This document shows, in pieces, positions 31,854 to 39,337 of a DNA stretch of 43,619 bases; position 1 is the stretch's first letter; every line of letters starts with the position of its first letter. The DNA is from Alphaproteobacteria bacterium. GTDB taxonomy: Bacteria > Pseudomonadota > Alphaproteobacteria > Rs-D84. The notes beneath the pieces are model-generated. The model saw only the letters and a program-made list of their open reading frames with translations. It had not been told where the DNA came from and searched no databases. Made by a program: the position numbers and the translations under genes. The DNA lies in contig WRHR01000007.1 in NCBI GenBank assembly GCA_009783145.1, positions 1 to 43,619 on the forward strand, written 5' to 3'.

Positions 31854-32309
31854 ATGGCATTTTCATTCTTGAAACCAGCGGTGAAGAAAGCTCCGGCGAA
31901 AAAACCGGCGGCGAAGAAACCGGCGGCAAAAAAGCCGGCGGCGAAAAAACCTGCTGCAAAGAAACCGGCAGTGAAGAAAGTCGCGGTTAAAAAACCCGCG
32001 GTCAAAAAACCTGTCGCAAAGAAAGCTCCGGCGAAGAAAAAGCCGGCTGCGAAAAAAGTCATGAAACTGGCGGTGAAAGCCCCGGTTGCAAAAAAGGCTG
32101 TCAAAAAGGCTCCGGCGAAGAAAAAGCCGGCGGTGAAGAAACCGGTTGCTAAAAAAGCTCCGGCGAAAAAACCGGCGGTAAAAAAGCCTGTCGCGAAAAA
32201 AGCTCCGGCGAAGAAAAAGCCGGTTGCGAAAAAACCGACAGTGAAAAAGCTGGCCGTTAAAAAGCCTGTCGCCAAAAAGGCCGTAAAAAAGCCGGCGAAA
32301 AAGAAATAA
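31854..32309 (+). CDS. Histone H1-like Lys/Ala/Pro-rich DNA-binding protein
   Basis: 151 residues, almost entirely KKPAAKK, KKAPAKK and KKPVAKK-type repeats of five to ten residues after MAFSFLKPAV. This is the composition of bacterial H1-like proteins (such as Hc1/Hc2 and AlgP-type tails), which bind DNA without sequence preference. It lies inside the phage structural cluster between scaffold and capsid, and has its own promoter and terminator, so it is an independently expressed insert (a 'moron'). It could compact DNA in the host nucleoid or in virions; neither is shown by sequence. A strong Shine-Dalgarno site supports it. The opposite-strand frame is only its shadow. Confidence 0.85.
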   Translation: MAFSFLKPAVKKAPAKKPAAKKPAAKKPAAKKPAAKKPAVKKVAVKKPAVKKPVAKKAPAKKKPAAKKVMKLAVKAPVAKKAVKKAPAKKKPAVKKPVAKKAPAKKPAVKKPVAKKAPAKKKPVAKKPTVKKLAVKKPVAKKAVKKPAKKK

Positions 32310-32333
32310 TGCAATCGCATTGTTGAAATAAAA

Positions 32334-32356
32334 AATCCCGCTATGCGGGATTTTTT
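32334..32356 (+). terminator. Terminator of the H1-like gene
   Basis: AATCCCGC (32334-32341), loop TAT, GCGGGATT (32345-32352), then T-run. Confidence 0.88.
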
Positions 32357-32424
32357 ATTTCATATTTGCGGACAATTCCTATGAACCCGCATATTTTATC
32401 AAACGGCGCGTTCGCATAACCGTA

Positions 32425-32433
32425 TGATAAAAT
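32425..32433 (+). promoter_or_regulatory. Possible extended -10 promoter for the capsid operon
   Basis: TGATAAAAT (TAAAAT at 32428-32433) resembles an extended -10 box; no clear -35 box. It lies directly before a terminator hairpin. Confidence 0.35.
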
Positions 32434-32440
32434 CTTTCAC

Positions 32441-32462
32441 AGGCGCATTTGCGCCTTTTTAT
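32441..32462 (+). terminator. Terminator hairpin just before the capsid gene
   Basis: AGGCGC, loop ATTT, GCGCCT (32441-32456), then five T and ATTTTT. It lies 14 bases before the capsid gene's AAGGAGG. Confidence 0.75.
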
Positions 32463-32487
32463 TTTTACTTTAATAAAAGGAGGACTT

Positions 32488-33303
32488 ATGTCTGACTCAA
32501 TAACTCAGGTATTCGTAAAACAATTCGAAGCCGACGTTCATCTTGCTTATCAGCAGATGGGCACAAAGCTGCGCAATACAATTCGCAGCAAATCCGGCGT
32601 TATCGGCTCCAGCACCACTTTCCAGAAAGTAGGCAAAGGCGCCGCCAACACCAAAACCCGTCATGGCCTGGTTCCGGTCATGAACTTGAACCACGAGCCG
32701 GTCGTATGCAACCTTACGGACTATTACGCGGGCGACTGGATTGACGCTTTGGACGAACTCAAAACCAACATCGACGAGCGTCGCGTCGTAGCAAGCGCAG
32801 GCGCGTACGCGCTGGGGCGCAAGACCGACGATTTGATCATCGCGTCCATGGCGGCGGCAACGAACCTTATCGGAACCGGCGCAACCGGTTTGACCAAGAC
32901 CTTGATTCTGTCCGCTGTCAAAGCCCTGAATGCCAAAGACGTGCCGGATGACGGACGCAGATTCTGCGTCGTCGGAGTTCAGCAATGGAACGAGTTGTTG
33001 GCCATCGATGAATTCGTATCCGCCGAATATGTCGGAAACGAAACCCCGTTGGTCGGCGGGTATGAAACTCGCAAGTGGCTGGGTATCAACTGGATTATGC
33101 ATAACAGCCTGCCGGTTGCTTCCAGCAAGCGCGACTGCTTTATGTACCACGCATCCAGCGTCGGACACGCCTGCGGCCAGGAAGTCAAAAGCGACATAAC
33201 TTGGCACGGCGAGCGCGCCGCCCACTTCATCAGCAACTGCATGTCTCAAGGCAGCGTGCTGATCGATCAGGACGGCATTGTCAAAGTACCATGCGCTGAG
33301 TAA
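32488..33303 (+). CDS. Phage major capsid protein
   Basis: 271 residues. The pattern fits the HK97-fold coat protein group often labelled Phage_capsid_2: an N-terminal arm (ITQVFVKQFEADVHLAYQQMGTKLRN), an E-loop-like strand (TFQKVGKGAANTKTRHGLVPVMNLNHEPV), and a central DYYAGDWIDALDELKTNIDERRVVASAGAYALGRKTDDLIIASM. That last segment is diagnostic of coat proteins of T7-like and related podoviruses. A perfect AAGGAGG sets the ATG at 32488. It is followed by a repeat-arm hairpin and then the tail genes. A terminator hairpin lies just upstream, so its transcription may need read-through or a local promoter. Confidence 0.85.
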   Translation: MSDSITQVFVKQFEADVHLAYQQMGTKLRNTIRSKSGVIGSSTTFQKVGKGAANTKTRHGLVPVMNLNHEPVVCNLTDYYAGDWIDALDELKTNIDERRVVASAGAYALGRKTDDLIIASMAAATNLIGTGATGLTKTLILSAVKALNAKDVPDDGRRFCVVGVQQWNELLAIDEFVSAEYVGNETPLVGGYETRKWLGINWIMHNSLPVASSKRDCFMYHASSVGHACGQEVKSDITWHGERAAHFISNCMSQGSVLIDQDGIVKVPCAE

Positions 33304-33307
33304 AAAC

Positions 33308-33422
33308 AAGTAGGAAGTAGGAGGTAGGAAGTAGGAAGTTGGTGACTAAGAACTTATTCTATAAATTGAAAGAATGCTCTTATTCTATTTACCTCCTACC
33401 TCCTACTTCCTACCTCCTACTT
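33308..33422. repeat. Arm-only palindromic element inside the prophage
   Basis: The left arm 33308-33342 is five 7-bp units (AAGTAGG/AGGTAGG). The right arm 33391-33422 is the inverted array (CCTCCTA/CTTCCTA). The 48-base AT-rich centre has a direct repeat of CTTATTCTAT and an ATTCT...AGAAT inverted pair, but not the GCAACAAT/TGTCCATTA core of the chromosomal copies. Confidence 0.8.
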
Positions 33423-33440
33423 AAAAAAACGGAGTTTTTC

Positions 33441-33668
33441 ATGTCTTTTCAAAACAAAAACTTATCCGTAATCGCGTATGCGAACGGATTCACTCTTTGG
33501 CATTACGCCGCCAACGAGACCATGGCGACTATTTCCGCCAGCGGATATTTCAACAATGTCCGCACTCTGATGAATATCGGAGACATAGTCATCATCAACG
33601 CGTCCGACAATACGGCGATTAAAAAAATTAACGTCACGGCCCAGAATATAACGACTGCCGCCATATAA
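33441..33668 (+). CDS. Small virion-associated protein of unknown function
   Basis: 75 residues starting MSFQNKNLSVIAYANGFTLWHY, continuing with mixed strands (GYFNNVRTLMNIGDIVIINASDN) and ending NVTAQNITTAAI. Similar short proteins follow the capsid gene in several podoviruses, but the role is unknown; a head decoration or fibre protein is possible. GGAG precedes the ATG at 33441. A longer frame starting at 33339 would translate through the right arm of the palindromic element and is rejected. It lies between capsid and the gp11-like adaptor. Confidence 0.65.
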   Translation: MSFQNKNLSVIAYANGFTLWHYAANETMATISASGYFNNVRTLMNIGDIVIINASDNTAIKKINVTAQNITTAAI

Positions 33669-33679
33669 AGGTTTTCCCT

Positions 33680-34207
33680 ATGCTTACAAAAATCGACATC
33701 TGCTCCATCGCCTTGCTGAAGCTGGGCGAAAAGCCCATTCAGTCCTTTAACGACGATTCTTCCGCCGCGCAAGTCGCGCGGACTCTGTTTGAGACCGCCA
33801 TCGATTCGCTGCTGGCGTCGCATCCTTGGAAATTCGCGCAGAAAAAATTCACGCTAAGCAAAACTTCCGAGGGCGATTTTCTGCTGCCTGTCGAAGTGCT
33901 GCGCGTTTTGGACTGCGACTGTCTGCTTTATCAAATAAGCGGAAACAGGCTTACCGCGCCGGCGGATAAAGTTTCAATTTCCGCCATCGTGCGTGTCGGC
34001 GCCGAAAGTTACCCGCCATATTTCGCGAATGTAGCTGCGCTGGCGCTGGCGCGCGAGTTCTGCATGCCGCTTATCGGCGACCAGAACCTGCTGCGCACCA
34101 TCGCCGCGCTGTTCGAGTCCGAGCTGCGCGCCGCCAAATTCATAGACAGCACCATGACCGCGGGCAGTGACATTCCGGATTTCTCTTTAATCTCAACGAG
34201 ATATTAA
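33680..34207 (+). CDS. Tail tubular protein A-like head-tail adaptor (T7 gp11-like)
   Basis: 175 residues. The N-terminus MLTKIDICSIALLKLGEKPIQSFNDDSSAAQVARTLF is the typical opening of gp11/gp4-type adaptors that join the portal to the tail nozzle. LASHPWKFAQKKFTL, the conserved WxFA segment, and the helical YFANVAALALAREFCMPL follow. It lies 12 bases after the small protein gene and 30 before the gp12-like gene, in the same order as T7. A partner portal protein is not encoded in the window. Confidence 0.82.
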   Translation: MLTKIDICSIALLKLGEKPIQSFNDDSSAAQVARTLFETAIDSLLASHPWKFAQKKFTLSKTSEGDFLLPVEVLRVLDCDCLLYQISGNRLTAPADKVSISAIVRVGAESYPPYFANVAALALAREFCMPLIGDQNLLRTIAALFESELRAAKFIDSTMTAGSDIPDFSLISTRY

Positions 34208-34237
34208 TCTCTTTTTTAATTATTTAAGGAGACTAAA

Positions 34238-35962
34238 ATGGGTAAATTTATTCACAATCAGAACTCTTTCGCACTGGGCGAAATATCGCCGGAGTTTTTC
34301 GCGCGCGGAGATTTGGCCGTCGCAGCCCGCGGCTTGTCCCGGCTGGAGAACATGGACGTGCTGGCCTCGGGCGCGATTTCGCGCCGGCCGGCTTTGGCTC
34401 GAATCGCAGCGGCAGACACCGATGCCGTGCTGATACCTTTTTCCATCTCCGATTCGGAAAACTATCTGCTGGCGCTCTCCGACGGGCATATCAAAATTTA
34501 CGACGGCCAGAATTTCATTCAGAACTTAATCGCGCCGTGGAATGCCGAAGCTCTGCGAAGCCTGCAATACGCTCAGCGATTCGGAACTATGATTTTCGTG
34601 CATCCCGACTTTCAGCCGCAAGTCTTGAAAAAAGACGGCAGCATATTTTCGCTTACCCCGTTCGATTTCTCAACGAACGACGATATGTCGCGCAACATGC
34701 CGTTTATGAAATTCGACGATGCTGCGAATATCAAAATTACGGTCACCACCAGTTCAATGGGCAACAGCTTCGCTACCTTTACGACCCAAGCGCCGTTCTG
34801 GACGCCGGAAAATGTAAACGGCAGGCTGCTGGCCCTAAACAGGCAATGGACGATTTATCAATACGTGAGTCCGACCGTGATTATCGTCAGCACGAACGGA
34901 ACCTACACCCTGCCCGGAGCGCCGGTATCCGACTGGCGCGAAGCCGCGTTCGGCGTGCGCCGCGGATGGCCGCGCAGCATAACCTTTCACCAGGACCGCT
35001 TGGTGTTCGGCGGATCGCGCGAATGGCCTTGCGGAGTTTGGATGTCGCGCGTCGGAGATCACCATAACTTCAGCGTCGGGACCGGTCTGGACGACGAAGC
35101 GATTTTCTTGACCTTACTGTCGTCCGCGCGCCAGCAGATATGCACCGTGGTCAGCAGCGACAACTTGCAAATCCTGACCACCGCGGGCGAATGGGCGATA
35201 AGCGCAAAGCCGCTGACCCCGTCCACCATAGATATCCGCCAGCACACCAGCGCCGGCAGCGTTTCCGAAATCTATCTGCCTCCGCAGAAAATAGACCGCG
35301 GGACCGTATTCGTATCCAAAGGCGGCACCGAGATCCGCGAGATGGTTCTGGACGAGCTGGGCGAAAACTACAACGCGCCGAATCTTTGCGCTTTGGCCGC
35401 GCATTTGATAAACGACCCCGTGGACCTGGCCTATAACGACCGCTTGCGCCAGTTATTCATCGTGATGACGGACGGCTCTATGGCGGTTCTGAACAAGAAT
35501 TCCGCTTTGGAGATTTCCGCATGGGGGTCTTATAAAACCCTGGGGCAATTCAAATCCGTCGCAGTTATGAATGGCGAGACCTTCGTAACCGTCACAAGAG
35601 CGGGCGACACCTTTATAGAAAAATTCGACGCGGGCGAAGCGCTTGATTCCGGCGAATTCGGATTTTCGCATACCGCCGCCGCAATGCCATTGTTCGCGGG
35701 CGGAAACGCGCCGAAAAAAATCCGCGTTCATAAAATTTCCGCGCGCGTTCTGGACACTAAATCTTTGTTCATAAACCAACGCCGAGCAAAGCTGCCGAAT
35801 GAAATCTACGCCGCTGGAGAACCAGGGTTTTCCGGCGACGTCGCGGTAGGAATGCTGGGCACGACAATGGACACGATAAATCCGCTTTGGACGATCACAG
35901 GCAGCGAACCGCTGCCGCTTAGCGTCTTAAGCATCGCCGTCGAAGGATGGTATTTAATCTAA
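34238..35962 (+). CDS. Tail tubular protein B-like nozzle protein (T7 gp12-like)
   Basis: 574 residues, mainly beta-strand. The N-terminus NSFALGEISPEFFARGDLAVAARGLSRLENMDVLASGAISRRPAL is typical of phage nozzle/tube proteins, which keep a G(E/Q)(I/L)SP..(Y/F)..R.D....G...L.N....G...(R)RPG pattern. Later segments include GWPRSITFHQDRLVFGGS, TAGEWAISA and the repeated beta-propeller-like strands. AAGGAG precedes the ATG. It follows the gp11-like gene and precedes the gp14-like gene by 10 bases, so it is part of the tail operon. The assignment is by motif and position. Confidence 0.8.
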   Translation: MGKFIHNQNSFALGEISPEFFARGDLAVAARGLSRLENMDVLASGAISRRPALARIAAADTDAVLIPFSISDSENYLLALSDGHIKIYDGQNFIQNLIAPWNAEALRSLQYAQRFGTMIFVHPDFQPQVLKKDGSIFSLTPFDFSTNDDMSRNMPFMKFDDAANIKITVTTSSMGNSFATFTTQAPFWTPENVNGRLLALNRQWTIYQYVSPTVIIVSTNGTYTLPGAPVSDWREAAFGVRRGWPRSITFHQDRLVFGGSREWPCGVWMSRVGDHHNFSVGTGLDDEAIFLTLLSSARQQICTVVSSDNLQILTTAGEWAISAKPLTPSTIDIRQHTSAGSVSEIYLPPQKIDRGTVFVSKGGTEIREMVLDELGENYNAPNLCALAAHLINDPVDLAYNDRLRQLFIVMTDGSMAVLNKNSALEISAWGSYKTLGQFKSVAVMNGETFVTVTRAGDTFIEKFDAGEALDSGEFGFSHTAAAMPLFAGGNAPKKIRVHKISARVLDTKSLFINQRRAKLPNEIYAAGEPGFSGDVAVGMLGTTMDTINPLWTITGSEPLPLSVLSIAVEGWYLI

Positions 35963-35972
35963 GGAGAAAAAA

Positions 35973-36317
35973 ATGGGACAACTGGTATCGGATGTAACCG
36001 ATGTATTAAATTACAATAAAGGCAAAAAGACTGCCGCGACCGAGCGCCAAAAAATCTTGGAGCAAATGGCGGCCGATGAAAAGGCAAAAACCAACCTGGT
36101 CAAAAAAACCTTGGCGACCCAGCGCGCGAAATACGGCGCCGGCGGAATGTCCGGCAAAGGAATGACCGAAGAAGCGGTTCTTAAACGCCTCCGCGAAGAA
36201 ACCGAAGAACCGTTCGATTTAAGAAAAAAAGCAAACAAGGAAAGACTTTCTAAAATCAAGGTTAAAAAACCAAATTTATTGAAAATGATAATTTCAAAAA
36301 TCGACGGAATGTTTTGA
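35973..36317 (+). CDS. Small basic phage protein, internal-virion-like (gp14 position)
   Basis: 114 residues, highly charged. It has a helical KKTAATERQKILEQMAADEKAKTNLVKKTLATQRAKYGAGGMSGKGMTEEAVLKRL core and a basic C-terminal tail. Proteins of this kind, with a glycine-rich turn after a long helix, follow the nozzle gene in many alphaproteobacterial podoviruses, where T7 has internal virion protein gp14. The role is inferred from position. AAGGAG lies before the ATG. Next comes a GC-rich hairpin and AT-richer cargo instead of gp15 and gp16. Confidence 0.65.
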   Translation: MGQLVSDVTDVLNYNKGKKTAATERQKILEQMAADEKAKTNLVKKTLATQRAKYGAGGMSGKGMTEEAVLKRLREETEEPFDLRKKANKERLSKIKVKKPNLLKMIISKIDGMF

Positions 36318-36335
36318 TTGTTTTTGCTGAATCAA

Positions 36336-36359
36336 TTCCCCCGGTAGAGGCCGGGGGAA
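36336..36359. promoter_or_regulatory. GC-rich stem-loop before the L,D-transpeptidase gene
   Basis: TTCCCCCGG (36336-36344), loop TAGAGG, CCGGGGGAA (36351-36359): a perfect nine-pair stem without a T-run. It may be a processing or stabilising structure, or the scar of an insertion boundary. Confidence 0.6.
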
Positions 36360-36383
36360 CAACAAAACGGAAAGGGAATAGTT

Positions 36384-37388
36384 ATGTCCTATTTTAAACC
36401 AGATTTTGAAGATTATGTTACGATGGCCAGCATTCTTGCGAAGATTTATATGGGCGCAGGCGGGCCAATTCCCGGTATCGGCGGATCGGATGCCATCAAG
36501 AAGGAAATGCCGGATGGCAAAGATTGCAATGGCATAATAAAAGTCAGCGGATATACCAAGGGAAATGGGACAGAAGTAGAGCCTTATGAGCGAATCTGCC
36601 CATATCCGCATGATGGCAAGGGACAGGAAAACATCGAAAAAAGTTTTGAAGTCAAACAGGACATCTCTTCGAATCGGCCGGCAAATACGGGCGATGTGAT
36701 AAATGTAAAACAGAACTTATCAAAACTCGGCTATTATAAATCCGATCCGCGAAGCGAACCAGACGGGAAATTTCACGGATATCCGAATGATAATTTAATG
36801 ACCGCAATCAAAGGTTTCCAACGCGACAACAAACTGGTGGCAGATGGAGTGATAATGAAAGGCGGCCCGACGGAAAGAGCGCTGAATGATAAATTCGAAT
36901 TCAAAGGCTTTACATTCAAAGACCCAATAAATGTAAATAAAAATCAGATTGCTGTTTTTGATGGTAAATCTCTATCCATTTATGAAAATGATAAAAAGAT
37001 ACAATCTTGGAATGGGGTGGCCGGCAAAGATGGTTTTCAGACAAAAGAATTTCAAAATATTAAAGACAAAGGACCTTTGCCAGAAGGCATTTATATAGCA
37101 AAGCAAGAAGGGTACCAGGAACATAAGGATATTTCTTGGCTTGATAAAAGAATATCTTCAACTGGATTAGCCGGTTCATGGCGTGGTGGAACTGATTCGT
37201 GGGGCAATCAGCGTGTTTGGTTAGAACCGGCAAAACAAAACAATATGTTCGGTCGATCTGGATTTTCTATCCATGGCGGAAAAGACCCGGGCTCTTTAGG
37301 GTGTATTGACTTGACGTCCCTTATGAGTGCGTTTTCTAAATGGTTCAAAAGCAATGGAAAAGATGTTATACTTAAGGTGAGGTACTAA
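36384..37388 (+). CDS. Peptidoglycan-binding and YkuD/Tlde1-like L,D-transpeptidase domain protein
   Basis: 334 residues, no signal peptide. Residues 110-175 resemble a type 1 peptidoglycan-binding domain (VNVKQNLSKLGYY, LMTAIKGFQRDNKLVADGVI). The C-terminal 145 residues match the DUF2778/Tlde1 branch of L,D-transpeptidases: IAVFDGKSLSIYENDKKIQSWNGVAGK, GPLPEGIYIAKQ, and the active site SIHGGKDPGSLGCIDL with His297 and Cys307. Such enzymes exchange or cut peptidoglycan side chains, and Tlde1 is an interbacterial toxin. It stands where T7 has its internal virion proteins, including the transglycosylase gp16. The gene is clearly AT-richer than the structural genes, suggesting later acquisition. 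It could be a virion entry enzyme or an anti-competitor toxin. Confidence 0.82.
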   Translation: MSYFKPDFEDYVTMASILAKIYMGAGGPIPGIGGSDAIKKEMPDGKDCNGIIKVSGYTKGNGTEVEPYERICPYPHDGKGQENIEKSFEVKQDISSNRPANTGDVINVKQNLSKLGYYKSDPRSEPDGKFHGYPNDNLMTAIKGFQRDNKLVADGVIMKGGPTERALNDKFEFKGFTFKDPINVNKNQIAVFDGKSLSIYENDKKIQSWNGVAGKDGFQTKEFQNIKDKGPLPEGIYIAKQEGYQEHKDISWLDKRISSTGLAGSWRGGTDSWGNQRVWLEPAKQNNMFGRSGFSIHGGKDPGSLGCIDLTSLMSAFSKWFKSNGKDVILKVRY

Positions 37389-37404
37389 AAATTAAGAGTA
37401 TAAA

Positions 37405-37755
37405 ATGAAAAGATTGAAACAATATTTTGTTATATTCTTATTTTCAATAATTAATATTACCAATCTATTGTTTGTTTTCGCATTTAGTTATGACTTATTT
37501 GATGTACTCACTACTGACTGTACAGGTGGGTTCAATCCTACCAAGGGGTGTTATTGGGGCGCAGAGTCTATGGGCTGGGTTTGGGGCAGTCCAACAATTT
37601 ATTTGATTCACGGACTTCTGATAATAACCATAATAAGTTTATTTACCGGCTTGAGTATGTATAAAATGATAAAAAAACAATATGGAAAAGCTCTTTTGTG
37701 GTCAATATGCCCTGGTATACTGTTAATAGCGTCTTTATTTGCATTAAGCTTTTGA
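37405..37755 (+). CDS. Small membrane protein, candidate immunity partner
   Basis: 116 residues with three predicted transmembrane segments (about 7-30, 66-88 and 97-115) and a Cys/Gly-containing loop between the first two (DCTGGFNPTKGCYWGAES). It starts 17 bases after the L,D-transpeptidase gene on the same strand and shares its AT-rich composition, so it probably moved with it. A membrane protein next to a periplasm-acting peptidoglycan enzyme could be an immunity protein, a holin-like exporter or a regulator. No family was recognised, so the role is inference from position. Confidence 0.65.
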   Translation: MKRLKQYFVIFLFSIINITNLLFVFAFSYDLFDVLTTDCTGGFNPTKGCYWGAESMGWVWGSPTIYLIHGLLIITIISLFTGLSMYKMIKKQYGKALLWSICPGILLIASLFALSF

Positions 37756-37774
37756 CCCGCTTCCTCAAAATGGT

Positions 37775-38032
37775 TCAAAGAGTTAACTCTTCTGGTAAAA
37801 TCTCGTAATTAAGGAAATCTACGATATTTGTTCCGACAGAATCCACAACGGGCACTTTTTTAGTTTTTGTTTCGGCATCCGCGCAGTTTTCTTCTTTGCA
37901 CGGCTTTGTTTTGTTCTCTTTCGGCTGTGCACGGTTTATATTTATCGTCGTTAACGACTTAGCAAAGTCATCCGATGCCCTGCATGAACACAACGTTAGC
38001 AAACAAATTAAAACTAAAAACAATTTTTTCAT
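37775..38032 (-). CDS. Small lipoprotein
   Basis: 85 residues starting MKKLFLVLICLLTLCSCRASDD: a lipoprotein signal peptide with lipobox LCSC, so the mature part should be lipid-anchored and face the periplasm. The mature region is polar and has a CKEENC pair. It is the only leftward gene inside the rightward structural cluster and ends 20 bases from the convergent membrane protein gene. It belongs to the AT-richer cargo. A phage Rz1-type spanin subunit is an alternative, but no Rz partner overlaps it, and Rz1 is usually proline-rich. The ATG at 38032 is chosen for the signal peptide. Confidence 0.68.
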   Translation of the reverse strand: MKKLFLVLICLLTLCSCRASDDFAKSLTTININRAQPKENKTKPCKEENCADAETKTKKVPVVDSVGTNIVDFLNYEILPEELTL

Positions 38033-38089
38033 ATGCGGATTATATTCCGTCAGCATCGATATGTAAAGACTATCATTAAAATTTCACTG

Positions 38090-38113
38090 CCGCCGGTTTC
38101 CGGCGGTTTTTAT
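38090..38113 (+). terminator. Terminator hairpin just before the tail-fibre gene
   Basis: CCGCCGG (38090-38096), loop TTT, CCGGCGG (38100-38106), then five T and ATT. The palindrome CCTAGCTAGG (38117-38126) follows and overlaps the tail-fibre Shine-Dalgarno site TAGGAG. Confidence 0.8.
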
Positions 38114-38135
38114 TAACCTAGCTAGGAGTTACATT

Positions 38136-38678
38136 ATGTATAAAATCTCTTACACCGGCGATGGGGAAGCGCTGCAGTTCGCATTCGCTTTTCCCTTCTT
38201 TCAGCCGGATGACGTTCGCGTCGCGCTGGACGAAGTCTTGCTGGACGCTTCGCAATACAATCTGCAATATGCCGAGGATTTATCCGGCGGAACGATAACT
38301 TTCGCAACCGCTCCCGATGCCGGCGTGCGAATCGATATATTTCGCAAAATAAATCTGTCGCGATTCATCGACTATCAGCCCGTCGCTAAAATCGACCCGG
38401 AAAATCTGAACGCGGATTTCAACTTTCTGCTGGAAGCCTTTCGCGACCTGAACGCCATCGACATGGACTTGACCCAATGGAAAAACATTCATGATAACGT
38501 CATCCGGCAGATGGAAGCGATCAAAGAATTAATCGAAGACAAGACGGGGGCGGCGCCGCTGGGACTTTATAACAACCTGCTGGCGGTGCTGAGCACGGCC
38601 CTGCCGCGGATGATAAGCGACTATGGCCTTGTTTCGGAATCGGCGGAAGAAAACATAGACGACTATGGAACTGTATGA
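38136..38678 (+). CDS. Tail-fibre N-terminal domain protein (T7 gp17 N-terminus-like)
   Basis: 180 residues. It begins MYKISYTGDGEALQFAFAFPFFQPDDVRVALDEVLLDASQYNLQ, then GTITFATAPDAGVRIDIFRKINLSRFIDY. This is the classic phage T7 tail-fibre attachment domain that docks on the tail. About 70 helical residues follow and the protein stops, so the receptor-binding distal part is missing or is supplied by another protein. T7 gp17 is about 550 residues. TAGGAG precedes the ATG. The gene overlaps the terminase start by 14 bases. Confidence 0.82.
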   Translation: MYKISYTGDGEALQFAFAFPFFQPDDVRVALDEVLLDASQYNLQYAEDLSGGTITFATAPDAGVRIDIFRKINLSRFIDYQPVAKIDPENLNADFNFLLEAFRDLNAIDMDLTQWKNIHDNVIRQMEAIKELIEDKTGAAPLGLYNNLLAVLSTALPRMISDYGLVSESAEENIDDYGTV

Positions 38679-39270
38679 ATCAGCCCAATCATTTCTTGCC
38701 GCATGGAACCAGATGCTGGGCTTCGAAACGCCAAAGCATCACCAAGACATCCTGCGGTTTTTGGTAGATGCGTATCTAACCCCGCCGCATCGCGCACTTT
38801 TGCTGGCGTTCCGGCATTCGGGAAAATCATCGGTCGTCGGAATATTCGCCGCCTGGGCTTTGATGGTTCGGCCAAAGACGAGAATCCTTGTACTAAGCGC
38901 CGAATCAAATTTGGCCTCGCGAATGGTATCGCATATAAAGCATATCTTGGAAAATCACCCAAGCTGCCGCGACTTGCTTCCCTCTGTAAAAAAAGAATGG
39001 GGCGCGCATAAAATCACCATAACTCGCCCCATTGGCATTCGCGAGCCTTCGGTAATCTGCCAAGGCGTTCAGGGAAATATCACGGGGCTGCGCGCCGATA
39101 TGATAATCTGCGACGACGTCGAGGTTCCCAACACCAGCAATACCGTCCAGAAACGACAAATCCTGAGGACAAGGCTGCGCGAGTTGGACTTCATCCTCTC
39201 CCCCGAAGGCACGATGATCTACATCGGCACGCCGCACACCAGCGATACGATTTACAGGACTGAAATTTAG
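38665..39270 (+). CDS. Large terminase subunit, truncated after the ATPase domain
   Basis: 201 residues, where T7-like large terminases are usually about 500-600. The ATPase part is recognisable: a Walker A variant LLAFRHSGKSS (residues 46-56), Walker B ADMIICDDVE (144-153) and the coupling motif YIGTPHTSDTIY (186-197). The reading frame then ends at TAG 39268, and no nuclease-domain remnant is visible downstream; the next gene is unrelated. As encoded it could bind and hydrolyse ATP but could not cut concatemers. Either the phage is defective or a nuclease is supplied elsewhere. It overlaps the tail-fibre stop by 14 bases. Confidence 0.8.
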   Translation: MELYESAQSFLAAWNQMLGFETPKHHQDILRFLVDAYLTPPHRALLLAFRHSGKSSVVGIFAAWALMVRPKTRILVLSAESNLASRMVSHIKHILENHPSCRDLLPSVKKEWGAHKITITRPIGIREPSVICQGVQGNITGLRADMIICDDVEVPNTSNTVQKRQILRTRLRELDFILSPEGTMIYIGTPHTSDTIYRTEI

Positions 39271-39337
39271 CTCCGATATTTCCCACCCATGCGCTGCGTT
39301 CCTCACGCGCGGGGCCCGCGAACCACCGGAGCTTTTT
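39269..39337. promoter_or_regulatory. Structured GC-rich spacer after the terminase stop
   Basis: AGCTCCG (39269-39275) pairs with CGGAGCT (39327-39333), enclosing an inner GC-rich hairpin around CGCGGGGCCCGCG (39308-39320). Four T follow the outer stem, so it may act as a terminator. It marks the join between the truncated terminase and the AT-rich cargo. Confidence 0.5.

Noticed and set aside
31787-32320. A minus-strand frame coding for a Phe/Ala/Gly-rich hydrophobic protein
   Set aside because: It is the exact complement of the Lys/Ala/Pro repeats of the H1-like gene, which has the promoter, ribosome-binding site and terminator.
33339-33440. An upstream extension of the small phage protein at 33441
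   Set aside because: It would translate through the right arm of the palindromic element; a normal ribosome-binding site precedes the ATG at 33441.
37775-38032. The small lipoprotein as a phage Rz1 spanin
   Set aside because: No overlapping Rz gene and no proline-rich mature part, so the spanin call is not supported.
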